A DNA stretch of 64,000 nt from Vibrio sp. S17_S38 (GTDB lineage: Bacteria; Pseudomonadota; Gammaproteobacteria; Enterobacterales; Vibrionaceae), in the NCBI RefSeq assembly GCF_014694375.1, contig NZ_JAAUWW010000006.1, positions 1 through 64,000 on the forward strand, written 5' to 3'. Both the position numbers and the translations under genes were made by a program. Shown here one piece after another: positions 36,106-45,434 of this stretch. Numbering within the stretch: position 1 is the first letter of the stretch; every line of letters begins with the position of its first letter. Under the pieces are notes generated by a model that made no database searches, was not told where the DNA came from, and saw only the letters and a program-made list of their open reading frames with translations.

Positions 36106-37214
36106 TAGAATACTCCTTTAGGTAGCCAAATGTATGGATCGAAAAATGTACCCATTGAATCGGTAAAAGTGTCGGTACGTGCGACTCGTGATGCATCGAA
36201 CGTTCTCTTAATTTCAATGTTATCCCTAAGAGAGTTGGTTCTAGGATCTATTATTGGATCACCTGTATTCTCGTCTAAATAAACCCCGGTTGGGACCATG
36301 TATGCTGTCGTGTGGTCTGGTGCAATCCGATATGAACCAGTAATATTCTGCAAATGGTCTTCTTTACTCTCACCTGCATTTCCATAAACACCTGCCGATT
36401 TAACGTGCATAGTTATTGTTGCATTTGGTGTTGTGAAGAAATCAGCACCATCGTTACCGTACCCCCAATAGCCTGAGTATGTATTCTCCCCTGCCATTAT
36501 TGATGCTGCTTTGGTGGCTTCATCAATAAAGTTATCGGCTTGGCTTATGATTTCGTAAGCAGTTTGATAATCGGCCACGTAAAGCTTTTGGCCTACCTCG
36601 GGTACAATTAAGTCATCATCTTGCGCGCGGCCTACGATTGTTTCGTGGACGGGTTTGCCTAGCATAGCGCGGAGGAATTGGGCGGTTAGTAGGTATTGAG
36701 AATGAGGATCTTCCTCAGTCACATGACCTTCAATCCCTGCTTTTACTGCATTATCCACATCTTCCAAATCTGCATACACAGTTGAAGGATTAACATTTAT
36801 CTCAACCACCTCTGAGTTCTTCGTGATGATATCGACAGCGTAACGAACTGATTCAGTAGCCCCTTCATCTTCAGTGAGAATTTTATCTCCTTTAGAGCGA
36901 GCGTAGCCGTAAAGTACGCCTGAATCTGTTTTTAACCCAATCCCCCAAACATTAAAGCCGCCCTGCTCAACCAGAATTGAACCTTTGAACGTTAAGGTTT
37001 GTTCATCATCGCTGATCGTCGTGGAACACGGAACGGTCAGCACAGGGTTAATCACTTCGGTTAGATTTTCTGGGTTTTCTTCATCAGCAAGATAACTACC
37101 ATCAAACACCATTTCAGTGAATTTTAATGTAGTACCAAATTGCTTGGCATTGTTCTCTGCAGCAATACCAGACTTGGTTAAATAACAGCGTAAATCGGCC
37201 ATATATAAACTCAT
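36105..37214 (-). CDS. Tail fibre protein (H-like), host-recognition
   Basis: A 369-residue protein. The N-terminus (residues 1-150) resembles the DUF3751 tail-fibre base domain (YYLTKSG-like start MADLRCYLTKSG, then GIGLKTDSG and YGYARSKGDK). The C-terminal half is receptor-binding-like and unrelated to anything I recognise. It is short for a P2-type fibre. It is followed by the assembly chaperone and the acyltransferase, so host range and surface-modification genes are adjacent. Confidence 0.75.
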   Translation of the reverse strand: MSLYMADLRCYLTKSGIAAENNAKQFGTTLKFTEMVFDGSYLADEENPENLTEVINPVLTVPCSTTISDDEQTLTFKGSILVEQGGFNVWGIGLKTDSGVLYGYARSKGDKILTEDEGATESVRYAVDIITKNSEVVEINVNPSTVYADLEDVDNAVKAGIEGHVTEEDPHSQYLLTAQFLRAMLGKPVHETIVGRAQDDDLIVPEVGQKLYVADYQTAYEIISQADNFIDEATKAASIMAGENTYSGYWGYGNDGADFFTTPNATITMHVKSAGVYGNAGESKEDHLQNITGSYRIAPDHTTAYMVPTGVYLDENTGDPIIDPRTNSLRDNIEIKRTFDASRVARTDTFTDSMGTFFDPYIWLPKGVF

Positions 37215-37223
37215 TTAATTAAA

Positions 37224-37859
37224 TTAATTGAACACCTGCTCAGCGGCAGAAACACGAATTACTTTCTCACTCTGCACAAAGCCAAATTTAGGATTTGAAC
37301 CATAATAAACCGGAGGAACAGGCACACCTGCAAACACATGAATGAATTTAGCGGTTTGCACAATAGCCGCTTTTGTCTCCGTACCATTGCTGGAACGAGA
37401 AAGCGTTAACGCTATGCTGTCACGTTCCGATTTATACGATGTTAAGCGCGCATTCATCCGCTGTGAGGTTTCAGCGGTCAGTGGCCTATCGGATAACTTG
37501 CCATCAACGACCACCGAATAAGGTTGCTCGCCTTTAGTCACAACGGAATCTATACCAAGCGGCAACAAAGCATTACGCAAGCCATATCGCGTGCCTGCCT
37601 TGCGGTGAATATCAAACGCCTTATCTGCCGTTTCTCTCCGTTGTTGATCGTCATCACTCGGTTGCCAATCAAGCACACCGCGCTCGCCAGCCAACAGCGA
37701 AACAAACTCATCTTGGGTATAAAGGGGTTGTTTTAAATCTGGGTAAAGTTGCTCAACGTTGGTTAGCATGTCATGCCAGGCGAATTCCAATGCCTCTTCA
37801 ATCACAGTACGGTTTTCAGGTTGAGCGGAAATAAATGATTTATCCGTTAGCTCTAACAT
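37224..37859 (-). CDS. I: Baseplate/tail protein I
   Basis: A 211-residue protein of the P2 gpI family (EEALEFAWHDMLTNVEQLYPDLKQPLYTQ split across its N-terminus; KAGTRYGLRNALLPLG). It joins baseplate to fibres. It overlaps gene J by 20 bases, the usual J-I arrangement. Confidence 0.8.
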   Translation of the reverse strand: MLELTDKSFISAQPENRTVIEEALEFAWHDMLTNVEQLYPDLKQPLYTQDEFVSLLAGERGVLDWQPSDDDQQRRETADKAFDIHRKAGTRYGLRNALLPLGIDSVVTKGEQPYSVVVDGKLSDRPLTAETSQRMNARLTSYKSERDSIALTLSRSSNGTETKAAIVQTAKFIHVFAGVPVPPVYYGSNPKFGFVQSEKVIRVSAAEQVFN

Positions 37860-38820
37860 CGATCACAATCTCCTCACAATACGGTGCCTCATCCCAATTG
37901 CACACCACATCGGCCACGGGTAAAGAAAGTTCAACACGGCTATAACCCAAGTCATACAGCACATGGCCCAACTCTAAGCGATCAATACGCCCTTCTAACT
38001 TTTGCTGAGAATCAACAAAGGCTTGAACGGCTACCACGGCATATTCTTGGCTTACATCGTTATTCGGGTCGCCATCGGTGTAGCACACCGCTTCAATGGT
38101 ATAAGGTTTTGGTGTTACCGATTTCACAGTAATGTCGTCAGACTCTTGTGCAATATCATCACGATTCAAATATTTCGACACACGCTCTAACAGCTCACTA
38201 CTTGCAGTACCATCGGCGCTTTCACGGCTTAATATGGCCACTTCCACTTTTCCCGTATTAGGCTCAAGCATTCGGGCAGCGGCATCTTTCACTGGAACAG
38301 GTTGCGCTTCGGTTGGGAATTCAAAACGCATGGTGACTGCCGTTTCTTCCGATTCAATCGTAATGTAAGGGCGAGCATCCAAGGTTAAGGCGTGAAATTT
38401 ATAACCTTGACGAGTTCCGGAGGTGTGGAACTGATACGGCGCTAAATCGAAACGTCTCAACAAATCTTCATTGCTTTCCATTTTTGCTTCAACGGGTGGA
38501 AATACTGAATCATCGGCAGGATTGATAACTTGACGAGTTAAGCCGTATTGCATCGCTAGCAGATCAACCATATCGCTTTCGGTCACGAACTTGCGGAACA
38601 TCTGCAGTGCCCAATAGTTTTGCTCTCGCAACATGGCTTGATGCTTAATAATGAATGAGGCGGTCACTTGAGAAAGCAATTCCGCGTCATTGCTGAACGC
38701 CTGTTCTAAACTGGCAGCTTTATCGCTATCGGTTTGTGCAACGTAATCGACCGCTGCCTGCTTAAATTCAGCAAACAGATCTTCAAAATTAGGAATGGTA
38801 AAGGCTTGAGGTACTGACAT
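37840..38820 (-). CDS. J: Baseplate assembly protein J
   Basis: A 326-residue protein of the P2 gpJ / Mu gp47 family (DMVDLLAMQYGLTRQVI; SGTRQGYKFHALTLDARP; the VEVAILS-like strand). It forms the baseplate wedge with W and I. The start at 38820 (MSVPQAFTIPNF) is the first typical gpJ start; a longer frame upstream overlaps W. Confidence 0.85.
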   Translation of the reverse strand: MSVPQAFTIPNFEDLFAEFKQAAVDYVAQTDSDKAASLEQAFSNDAELLSQVTASFIIKHQAMLREQNYWALQMFRKFVTESDMVDLLAMQYGLTRQVINPADDSVFPPVEAKMESNEDLLRRFDLAPYQFHTSGTRQGYKFHALTLDARPYITIESEETAVTMRFEFPTEAQPVPVKDAAARMLEPNTGKVEVAILSRESADGTASSELLERVSKYLNRDDIAQESDDITVKSVTPKPYTIEAVCYTDGDPNNDVSQEYAVVAVQAFVDSQQKLEGRIDRLELGHVLYDLGYSRVELSLPVADVVCNWDEAPYCEEIVIDVRANG

Positions 38821-38857
38821 AATGCTTCTCGTGTTATTCGCTTTATTCTCGTTTGAC

Positions 38858-39190
38858 TCATAGCTCAGCAGTAAGAACAAGCGGCTCACCCTTCCAATCA
38901 CCGGAAATGGACACTAGAAAACCATTTGCTTGCGTCGTTACTGTGCAGGTTTTAGCGGTAAATTCTGTCAGACCATTAACGTCTAGCGCTACCGCTTCTA
39001 AGCTGAGGTTTTGAATGATTAACGCTTCATCTGGAGACTGATTCTTGCCTAGTCGCTCAATGGCTCGATTGCCAAAACCACGGCGTTTAATTCGGCTCGT
39101 CACTTGAGTGGTTAACACCCGTTCAAAACGGCGTTGAAGCAACCTTGAATCGTTAAGCTCAAAGCCGGAATGAGGATCAATGCCAATCAT
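38858..39190 (-). CDS. W: Baseplate assembly protein W (gp25-like)
   Basis: A 110-residue protein of the gpW/gp25-lysozyme-like wedge family: start MIGIDPHSGFEL, then LTTQVTSRIKRRGFGNRAIE and a C-terminal beta strand set. It is the central wedge protein conserved in all contractile injection machines. Confidence 0.85.
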   Translation of the reverse strand: MIGIDPHSGFELNDSRLLQRRFERVLTTQVTSRIKRRGFGNRAIERLGKNQSPDEALIIQNLSLEAVALDVNGLTEFTAKTCTVTTQANGFLVSISGDWKGEPLVLTAEL

Positions 39191-39199
39191 ATGAACTCC

Positions 39200-39898
39200 T
39201 TATTGAGGCTTACCAACTGGACGCCCTTCGGCATCAATATGAATATGAAACTTCACAGAAATACCATCCACTGTCACATCACCATCGGTAATGTTCATAC
39301 CTCCGCTAAAGGTTGGCATAGAACCAGATCCGCCAGGTGTCACCGCAAAGGCACCAGAATGATTAAACCCGCCAGTGCTCACAATGTTGCCGGTATTAAT
39401 CAGGTCACCGGTTCGGTTGGTGTTACCTGTAAGTTCAGCATTACCGACATGAGTAATATCTGCCGTAATGTTATAGCCACCGGGATAAATGGCGGTGAGC
39501 GAACCTGCATCCAAATCATAGGTTTCAGTCATGCCATTGCCGTAATCTGTCATAACAACGTTTTCATCGGTAGACGGACAAGGAAACTGATCCGACGGCA
39601 AACCCATCAAGGCCACCGCATTGTTTAAGTTATCGCCACTGCCAATGTTTAACAGTAAACACTGCTCGCCTACACTTGGCCGTCGATAATGCGATACTCG
39701 CCCAGCCGCTAACACAAAGAATGGAACCTTAGTGGCAAAGTTCTTACCTGTTTTGACGTTAACCGTCTTGGCACTGGTTGCTTCCACGACACCAAGACGA
39801 ATAATATTTGAAGCGGCACGGCGGTTTTCTTCCATTTCTTCCGCCAGTTTCAGCATTTCTTCTTCAAGCGAATGAATCCGCTCAAACAGATTTTTCAT
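39200..39898 (-). CDS. V: Baseplate spike protein V
   Basis: A 232-residue P2 gpV-type spike: an N-terminal OB-like domain (RLGVVEATSAKTVNVKT), a repetitive beta-helix (ADITHVGNAELTGNTNRTGD) and a C-terminal tip with HIHIDAEG, the His-x-His iron-binding motif of membrane-piercing tips. The start at 39898 (MKNLFERI) is preferred over an ATG six codons upstream. Confidence 0.85.
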   Translation of the reverse strand: MKNLFERIHSLEEEMLKLAEEMEENRRAASNIIRLGVVEATSAKTVNVKTGKNFATKVPFFVLAAGRVSHYRRPSVGEQCLLLNIGSGDNLNNAVALMGLPSDQFPCPSTDENVVMTDYGNGMTETYDLDAGSLTAIYPGGYNITADITHVGNAELTGNTNRTGDLINTGNIVSTGGFNHSGAFAVTPGGSGSMPTFSGGMNITDGDVTVDGISVKFHIHIDAEGRPVGKPQ

Positions 39899-40388
39899 TA
39901 TCGGATTCGGGTACATTCAAATCACCTTCGCCTAACTCCATAAAGTCTTCTTCAACTTCACCCATATAAATACGCTGTTGAATGGTGACCGTTCGTAGGA
40001 ATACACCCATCTTCGGATCGAACTTACGAGGCTGATTAGACAGTAAACGTGTTTCTTCTGCTTGCTGACCAATCTCTAAAAACTCATCAACAAATTCACG
40101 CTCAATACGAGTTGAGGCATCCAAGGCTTCCAAATCAAAATTAGGTACTGCCAACGGCACATAGACTAAAAACCGCAGCTCAACCTCATGCAGCTTGCGG
40201 CCATCATTACCGCGTTGGTTTAACACATTGGAATCACCGACTTGATAACAAAAATACGTGTGCTTTGGCTCTTTTGCTTCACGCACATAAGCGGATTCAA
40301 GTTCGATGTTTAAACGTTGCTCCAGCACCGATACAACGTGCTGCACCCAATCGCTAGGTTTTCGAAAGAAGGCGTTTGAACTCGACAT
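39882..40388 (-). CDS. Putative tail terminator/completion protein
   Basis: A 168-residue protein between the gpZ-like gene and V, starting MSSSNAFFRKPSDWVQHVV. No firm family was recognised. Size, acidic C-terminus and position correspond to tail terminator or neck-completion proteins in related mosaics. The start at 40388 is preferred to a longer frame buried in the neighbouring gene. It overlaps V by 17 bases. Confidence 0.5.
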   Translation of the reverse strand: MSSSNAFFRKPSDWVQHVVSVLEQRLNIELESAYVREAKEPKHTYFCYQVGDSNVLNQRGNDGRKLHEVELRFLVYVPLAVPNFDLEALDASTRIEREFVDEFLEIGQQAEETRLLSNQPRKFDPKMGVFLRTVTIQQRIYMGEVEEDFMELGEGDLNVPESDNEKSV

Positions 40389-40866
40389 GAAAATATTCTC
40401 TAAATCGGTTATTGATTTCAGGGGTATAGCTACCAATGATCTCTTCGGCTTGATCAGAAATATCCAACTTCACCATTTCAATCTCACTGCGCTGCTTACC
40501 CGTTCTTCGCCACACTAAAAGCTCATCGCTATCCATAGGTGAAATAAACGCTTTCTCAAAAAAGTGCTCACCCACTTGCACACCACCGGCTTTTTGCTGT
40601 GGCTTGCCTAATCGATGTACCGCAACATCATTCACACCAATCCAAAGCCTTGTCATGTGACCAGACTTATAAACGCGGAAACGGGTTTTCATGGATTTAG
40701 TATCAATGCGGAGCTCATAACCAAGCTCTGCCATCGTAGCCGTGCGCAACCAATTGTTGGTTTTGGTTAATGCTTTGCGAGCAGCTTGAGAAAGGTACTT
40801 AGGAAATTGAGAGAAGGTTTGCACAAAATCAGTATCAATCTCCATCTGGGTATTCAGACCAGCCAT
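40354..40866 (-). CDS. Minor tail protein Z-like (HK97 gp10-like neck protein)
   Basis: A 170-residue protein with the lambda gpZ-family features AARKALTKTNNWLRTATMAELGYELRI split into a helix, then RLWIGVNDVAVHRLG, and a basic C-terminus. gpZ-type proteins act at the head-tail junction. It overlaps both neighbouring genes, supporting co-translation. Confidence 0.65.
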   Translation of the reverse strand: MAGLNTQMEIDTDFVQTFSQFPKYLSQAARKALTKTNNWLRTATMAELGYELRIDTKSMKTRFRVYKSGHMTRLWIGVNDVAVHRLGKPQQKAGGVQVGEHFFEKAFISPMDSDELLVWRRTGKQRSEIEMVKLDISDQAEEIIGSYTPEINNRFREYFHVEFKRLLSKT

Positions 40867-41176
40867 TTTGCACCGCCGCTGAGTGAGGATTCATAAGATA
40901 TTCGCGGATAATCTGGCTATTGCTTCGGCTCGATTTCCCGTTTTGCTGCATGGATAACGACAACTCATACAAGGTGCCGTCATGCATTAAGGTGGATTTA
41001 GGTGGTAAATGAGCGTCAGTATAGAAAGTAAAAACCTTAGTGGTATCTTCTTCCATACACTTCACATAGCCTTCCACCGTTACTTCTCCGTCAACCGTCT
41101 GAATTAACGTTGGGTCACCAAAGTTAGCGAGAATGGCTTGCTTTAAATTGTTTCGGGCTTGGGTGAAATAGCTCAT
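40835..41176 (-). CDS. Head-tail joining protein, lambda FII-like
   Basis: A 113-residue protein with a helical N-terminus (ARNNLKQAILANFGDP) and a beta-rich core (DGEVTVEGYVKC; LPPKSTLMHDGTLYELS). Size, fold pattern and position before the Z-like gene fit the lambda gpFII connector group. The assignment is moderate because the sequence is divergent. Confidence 0.55.
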   Translation of the reverse strand: MSYFTQARNNLKQAILANFGDPTLIQTVDGEVTVEGYVKCMEEDTTKVFTFYTDAHLPPKSTLMHDGTLYELSLSMQQNGKSSRSNSQIIREYLMNPHSAAVQNGWSEYPDGD

Positions 41177-41191
41177 CTAACCACCTTTTAA

Positions 41192-41530
41192 TTACGCTGC
41201 TGGTTCTTCTGGCGCGACTATTTCGCCAGTCAGTAACACACCACCATCAATAAACACACCAACAGCATTTTTCACACCATCGGCAGGCTGTGTTTTAGTG
41301 AAGCTTTTATCGGTTGCATCAAAGTACGCGTATTCGCCTGCAAAGGTCGGCACATCACCTTCTTTAATTGGACCGTCAAATAAACCGGTCCAACGTGCGG
41401 TACCCGCTTCACCTTCGGCAAGGTTGTAATTTGGTACAATAACCAACTGACCATATTGCACCGGCACATCTTTTTTCAGGCCACCGACAGGGCCAATAAT
41501 CGCAATTTTAATACCTTCTGCTAAATGCAT
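41192..41530 (-). CDS. Capsid decoration protein (DUF2190-like)
   Basis: A 112-residue protein: GGLKKDVPVQYGQLVIVPN, a central AYFDATDKSFTKT and VGVFIDGGVLLTGEIVAPEE at the C-terminus. DUF2190 capsid-cement proteins have this small beta structure and lie next to the capsid gene. An ERIC-like element separates it from the capsid gene. Confidence 0.7.
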   Translation of the reverse strand: MHLAEGIKIAIIGPVGGLKKDVPVQYGQLVIVPNYNLAEGEAGTARWTGLFDGPIKEGDVPTFAGEYAYFDATDKSFTKTQPADGVKNAVGVFIDGGVLLTGEIVAPEEPAA

Positions 41531-41563
41531 AATGATTCTCTCTTTAAATAATATTTAATATCG

Positions 41564-41689
41564 TTTTACAAAGTAATTGGCGCTGTAGCTAGGCGGCAAA
41601 TGAGCGAAGCCCCATGAGCATAGCTTGCCTATGTGATTGGGGTGAGCAAGTGCAGTCAACAACGCTACAGCGTCAAATACGAAGTAAAA
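41564..41689. repeat. ERIC-type intergenic repeat inside the head operon
   Basis: A 126-base imperfect palindrome running from TTTTACAAAGTA to TACGAAGTAAAA. Its long arms are GGCGCTGTAGC / GCTACAGCG, and the inner arms are CCCCATGAGCATAG / CTATGTGATTGGGG, with GGGGTGAGC adjacent. Length and core (CCCCA-gAGC...GTGAtTGGGGTGAGC) match the ERIC family known from enterobacteria and Vibrio. It lies between the capsid and decoration genes. Confidence 0.75.
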
Positions 41690-41691
41690 AA

Positions 41692-43755
41692 CTAGGCAAA
41701 CGTAGCTTTGGATATCCCACGGCGATCCAACACTTTCGAAGTAATATCGTAAGTAATACGGAACTTAGCACCATCTGAGCTAAAGCCATCACCTGTCTCA
41801 AGCCACGGGTCCATTTGACCGTCTAGGAAACCCATAATGACCGAATCAAAATCTTTCGACGTTAAACCAATCGCACCATTCACCGTGTTCATACGCGCGG
41901 TCTCAATGACTTTATTGAACTTCTTATAAGCGGCATTCCACTCTGTGGGCTTACTTGCCGTGTTCAGTACCGCTTCTAACATTGAGGCATGGTCAGGGCT
42001 GGCCAATAAGAACTCACCACGCAGATCTAATGCATCGCCTTCACTGGTTGTCGCAGTGGCAAATGATTTATGCAACGCCATAATCAGGGCTTCATAATCC
42101 CCTTTAGCAATGCCGGTGGTTAAGTTGCCCCACTTATTTGCCGTGCCAGCTAGGAACACATCTTTACCATCTCCCATCTTGCCTGCCAAAATCGCATTGA
42201 ACATTAGCTTGTCAGACAGGCGATAGCCAGATTGCATGAACTTACGAGGTAATTTAGACAGTAACGAGATTTCATCATTGATGATCGCTTGTCGAGTGAT
42301 CGCCACTTCACGGCCAAAGGTAGCCAATTGAATTTTCTCACCCGAACCTTTGATGATGGCTTGTTTGTATTCACCATCTTCTGAAACCGCCATTAAGTCA
42401 GGCGCATCATCGACCATCACCAAATCAGTTTCTTTAAAGTTCGGTAGGTTTTCCGTGTTGGCGAGCTCACGCCACAATGGCGCACGAACTTTCGCTTCAT
42501 CGCGCATTACCGTACGAACACCTTCGGTAATGATTTCAGCAAAGTCACCGGTATTAAATGCACGAGCAACCAATTCAGATTTGGTTGAACATAAGCTTGC
42601 ATCTTTACCTACCGCAATCTCTGCCATATCCATTAACGATTTGAGCTTGTACGGGTTACCCTTTTCAATCTCACCAACACCACAGCGAGCATTCAAAGCA
42701 TTTTGTAGTGAGTCTTTTACGATATTACCGTTACCAGCATGCACAGCCGTATTGGTTAAGTTGTTAGGAATATTACGCGTACCCGCACCAGAATATTCAC
42801 CCAATGCAGTGAGGATTTTAGACGCTGCGACTTCTTCACTGCAGCTCATATCATCGAGCATTTCATTTAATAGCTCGTCTTTGATTTTATGCTGTGCGCA
42901 TAAGCCACGAATAGCCGCTTGGCGAGCATTTTCTTTTTTCGCTGCAGCTTGCAGCTCAGGGTTGTCATTTGGTTTTGGCATGTTACTTACCTGTGTTGTT
43001 GGTTCACTTTGCGCATTCGCAGTGGGAACGGTTTTAGAAGATGCTGCGCTCGCAGCTAATGGGATTTCGTTTGGTTGGTTTTCCTGCTCAGGTGCAGGTT
43101 CGCTTTCAACCGGCTCTAGTTGGTTCAACAATTCTTTTGGTGGATGCTTAAAGGCTTTCAATGAATCCGCTTCAATTTCTTTTAAGCAATTCGAAAGATT
43201 GACCGCATCGATCACTTCATCAATCAAGCCGAACTCAAGTGCAGCTTGTGCGGTAAACCATGTTTCGGTTTCCATTGCCGCCAATACATCGCCTAGCGAT
43301 TGACCACTGCGTTCAACATAAGCATCAGCAATGGTGTTTTTGGCGTTCTGCAGTTGAGTTAACGCACTTTGAATTTCATCTTCACCGCCCCACGCACCAA
43401 TGGCGGGGTTGTGAATCATCAAAGTGGCATTGGCTGGCATCTTAATCGTGTCACACGCCATTAAGAAGTAAGATGAAATCGAAGCCACTAGGCCATCAAC
43501 CACACCCACGGTTTTACCCTTGTGCGCTTTAATGGCATTGAACATTGCCAAGCCTTCGTAAACACTGCCGCCGTAGCTTTGAATACGAAACTCAACATCT
43601 TGGCTACCGACCGACTGCAATGCCTTGATTAAATCAATGGTTTCAATATCGTAAGAACCGATATCACCGTGAATCCAAACCTTAACAGGAGCGGATTCAC
43701 CTTCATTTTTTAGCGTAAACCACGTTTTAGCTTTTGGTTGATTTGGTTTTGGCAT
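41692..43755 (-). CDS. ClpP-like prohead protease / major capsid protein fusion
   Basis: A 687-residue protein. Residues about 20-215 form a ClpP-type protease (GGSVYEGLAMFNAI, active Ser in VASISSYFLMA, His in LMIHNPAIG). A Pro/Glu/Ala-rich linker follows (about 220-260), then a scaffold-like helix and the HK97-fold capsid from about 380 to the end (RAPLWRELANTENLPNF; TDKLM-type and DRRGISKATFA segments). Such fusions are known in phages. The start at 43755 (MPKPNQPK) has GGAG six bases upstream and overlaps the portal gene. A second MPKPN start lies at 42981 with its own ribosome site and would give a 429-residue scaffold-capsid form. Confidence 0.88.
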   Translation of the reverse strand: MPKPNQPKAKTWFTLKNEGESAPVKVWIHGDIGSYDIETIDLIKALQSVGSQDVEFRIQSYGGSVYEGLAMFNAIKAHKGKTVGVVDGLVASISSYFLMACDTIKMPANATLMIHNPAIGAWGGEDEIQSALTQLQNAKNTIADAYVERSGQSLGDVLAAMETETWFTAQAALEFGLIDEVIDAVNLSNCLKEIEADSLKAFKHPPKELLNQLEPVESEPAPEQENQPNEIPLAASAASSKTVPTANAQSEPTTQVSNMPKPNDNPELQAAAKKENARQAAIRGLCAQHKIKDELLNEMLDDMSCSEEVAASKILTALGEYSGAGTRNIPNNLTNTAVHAGNGNIVKDSLQNALNARCGVGEIEKGNPYKLKSLMDMAEIAVGKDASLCSTKSELVARAFNTGDFAEIITEGVRTVMRDEAKVRAPLWRELANTENLPNFKETDLVMVDDAPDLMAVSEDGEYKQAIIKGSGEKIQLATFGREVAITRQAIINDEISLLSKLPRKFMQSGYRLSDKLMFNAILAGKMGDGKDVFLAGTANKWGNLTTGIAKGDYEALIMALHKSFATATTSEGDALDLRGEFLLASPDHASMLEAVLNTASKPTEWNAAYKKFNKVIETARMNTVNGAIGLTSKDFDSVIMGFLDGQMDPWLETGDGFSSDGAKFRITYDITSKVLDRRGISKATFA

Positions 43756-45241
43756 TGCCGTCTCCATTATCTTCTGTATTTGGGCTATCTGAATATTGAA
43801 TATCGCTTGCCACGTTATGAGCAGGATCAGCCGTTGAAACAATGTTCATATCATTCATGGCTTTGCGTTCTGCTTGAACTTCTCGGCGGGTCGCCAATGG
43901 ATTAATGTTGCGCTCGCGTTGGTATGAACTGAGTGAGTTCAAACCAAGTCGAGTACCTTTTTCGATGCCTACCATTTCTTTAGCAGGATCAATCCAAGGC
44001 ATAACCGGCGCTTGATAAATCGCATTAAGAACGGTGTCTTTATCCACGTCTTTAGGCACTCGCAATTCACCGTTTAAAATAGCGATTTGTAGAGCCTTGC
44101 GATAAAGCGGACGGGTCCAACTGGTCACGAATTTACGTTGCAAGATTCGATAACGCGCAAAGCTATCGACCAACTCTTGTCGTTGCGCTGAGTAGCTTCC
44201 ATCGTAATGACGAGTCACCGCGCTGTTATTCACGCCACTGGCGGAACTGGCTAAACGCATTTGTGATTCACGAAATGGCGAGCTCATCGACTCCTTGCGG
44301 TTACTTTCAATAATTCCAGCATCTTCACCGGGCGCTAATTCAAAGCTGTTCCCCATTCCAAGGAATAAATCCCCATCGCGTTCTAAGTTATCACCATCAC
44401 CATTACTGCCAGCATCACGCTTAATGTAATAACTAAAACGGCTGGCAATCTGCGCACTGATCCGCTCTGACTGGTCGTAATCTTCCAAGTCTGCAATCAA
44501 ATCCAGCGTAGAGTGCAACAAGGTCACACCACGGTTTTGATGTAAGCGACGAGTGAACTTCAGGTGAAGCATTTGCTCAGCTTCGACCTCAACAAATTCA
44601 AACCCTAGCGAGTTCTTTTGAATCAAGTAGCTGATCGCCTGCCCTAGCTTATTGCGGGTGATCCCCTCAAGTTGGCCACGTTCAGGCTCGCTAATATGGT
44701 AAGGAATAAAATCTGGCTCAAACGGCTGAATCGCAAACGGGGTTTTGGTTGGGTATTCAACACCAGAGATATAACCCGAATACATACGGCCAAACACTTC
44801 ACCATCACGCAACCAAGTGCGCGCACAAAGCCATTCGGTTTCCGCTCGGCTTAACTCCCCATCAATATTTTGATTAAGCGAATACAGCTCAAACCATTTA
44901 CTGATCGCCTGTGAAAACTCAACATGCACTTCGCCTTTACTATCGAGTGGTTGAGGCTCAACCATGATCCCGTTTGCACCCACGACATTGGCACATAACT
45001 CATCTAAGATGGCTGTCACAAAAGGATTATTCTCATCCATGTGGCGAGCACGTTGCATCAACGCCTTTGCATCACGGTTTAATTGGTTAGCACTTTGCGT
45101 TGATTTCAGGTTGCGCTTTTTGGTGTGAGGGTTGGCAGGTAATGCAGCGGTATATCGGTTATATAACTTTCGCGCTTCGGCTCGTTTAATGCCTGCGCTC
45201 GGATTAAAGAAGCCTATCGTTTTATCAATGATATTACTCAA
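43727..45241 (-). CDS. Portal protein, lambda gpB family
   Basis: A 504-residue lambda-type portal, with landmarks RARHMDENNPFVTAILDELCANVVG, ARTWLRDGEVFGRMY and MRLASSASGVNNSAV (split here to short pieces). It forms the DNA-entry dodecamer. It overlaps the gpW gene before it and the protease-capsid gene after it. Confidence 0.9.
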   Translation of the reverse strand: MSNIIDKTIGFFNPSAGIKRAEARKLYNRYTAALPANPHTKKRNLKSTQSANQLNRDAKALMQRARHMDENNPFVTAILDELCANVVGANGIMVEPQPLDSKGEVHVEFSQAISKWFELYSLNQNIDGELSRAETEWLCARTWLRDGEVFGRMYSGYISGVEYPTKTPFAIQPFEPDFIPYHISEPERGQLEGITRNKLGQAISYLIQKNSLGFEFVEVEAEQMLHLKFTRRLHQNRGVTLLHSTLDLIADLEDYDQSERISAQIASRFSYYIKRDAGSNGDGDNLERDGDLFLGMGNSFELAPGEDAGIIESNRKESMSSPFRESQMRLASSASGVNNSAVTRHYDGSYSAQRQELVDSFARYRILQRKFVTSWTRPLYRKALQIAILNGELRVPKDVDKDTVLNAIYQAPVMPWIDPAKEMVGIEKGTRLGLNSLSSYQRERNINPLATRREVQAERKAMNDMNIVSTADPAHNVASDIQYSDSPNTEDNGDGNAKTKSTKS

Positions 45242-45434
45242 GGTAGTTCCTCCGAATCACACCACGCTTACGGCTTTCATTAGCGATTAAGTTCTGCAGA
45301 CGTTTAATTTCACTTTGCACACTGGCCAAGTTCGCTAACGTCAGCTTTTCACCATACGCCGTTTCCACCGATTGGCTCAACAAGATTCGCTTTTCGGCTT
45401 CGAGATAAAACGCTAATCGTTCTTTATTCGTCAT
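45234..45434 (-). CDS. Head-tail joining protein gpW
   Basis: A 66-residue protein with the lambda gpW pattern: an N-terminal helix (ERLAFYLEAEKRILL), a short beta turn and a C-terminal helix ending LQNLIANESRKRG. Length (lambda 68) and position between large terminase and portal agree with gpW. Confidence 0.8.
   Translation of the reverse strand: MTNKERLAFYLEAEKRILLSQSVETAYGEKLTLANLASVQSEIKRLQNLIANESRKRGVIRRNYLE

Noticed and set aside
42350..43303. Long open frame (317 codons) on the plus strand within the protease-capsid gene
   Set aside because: It is antisense to a well-supported capsid gene, rich in Ser/Ala/Cys with no family or ribosome site. It follows from the codon bias of the real gene.
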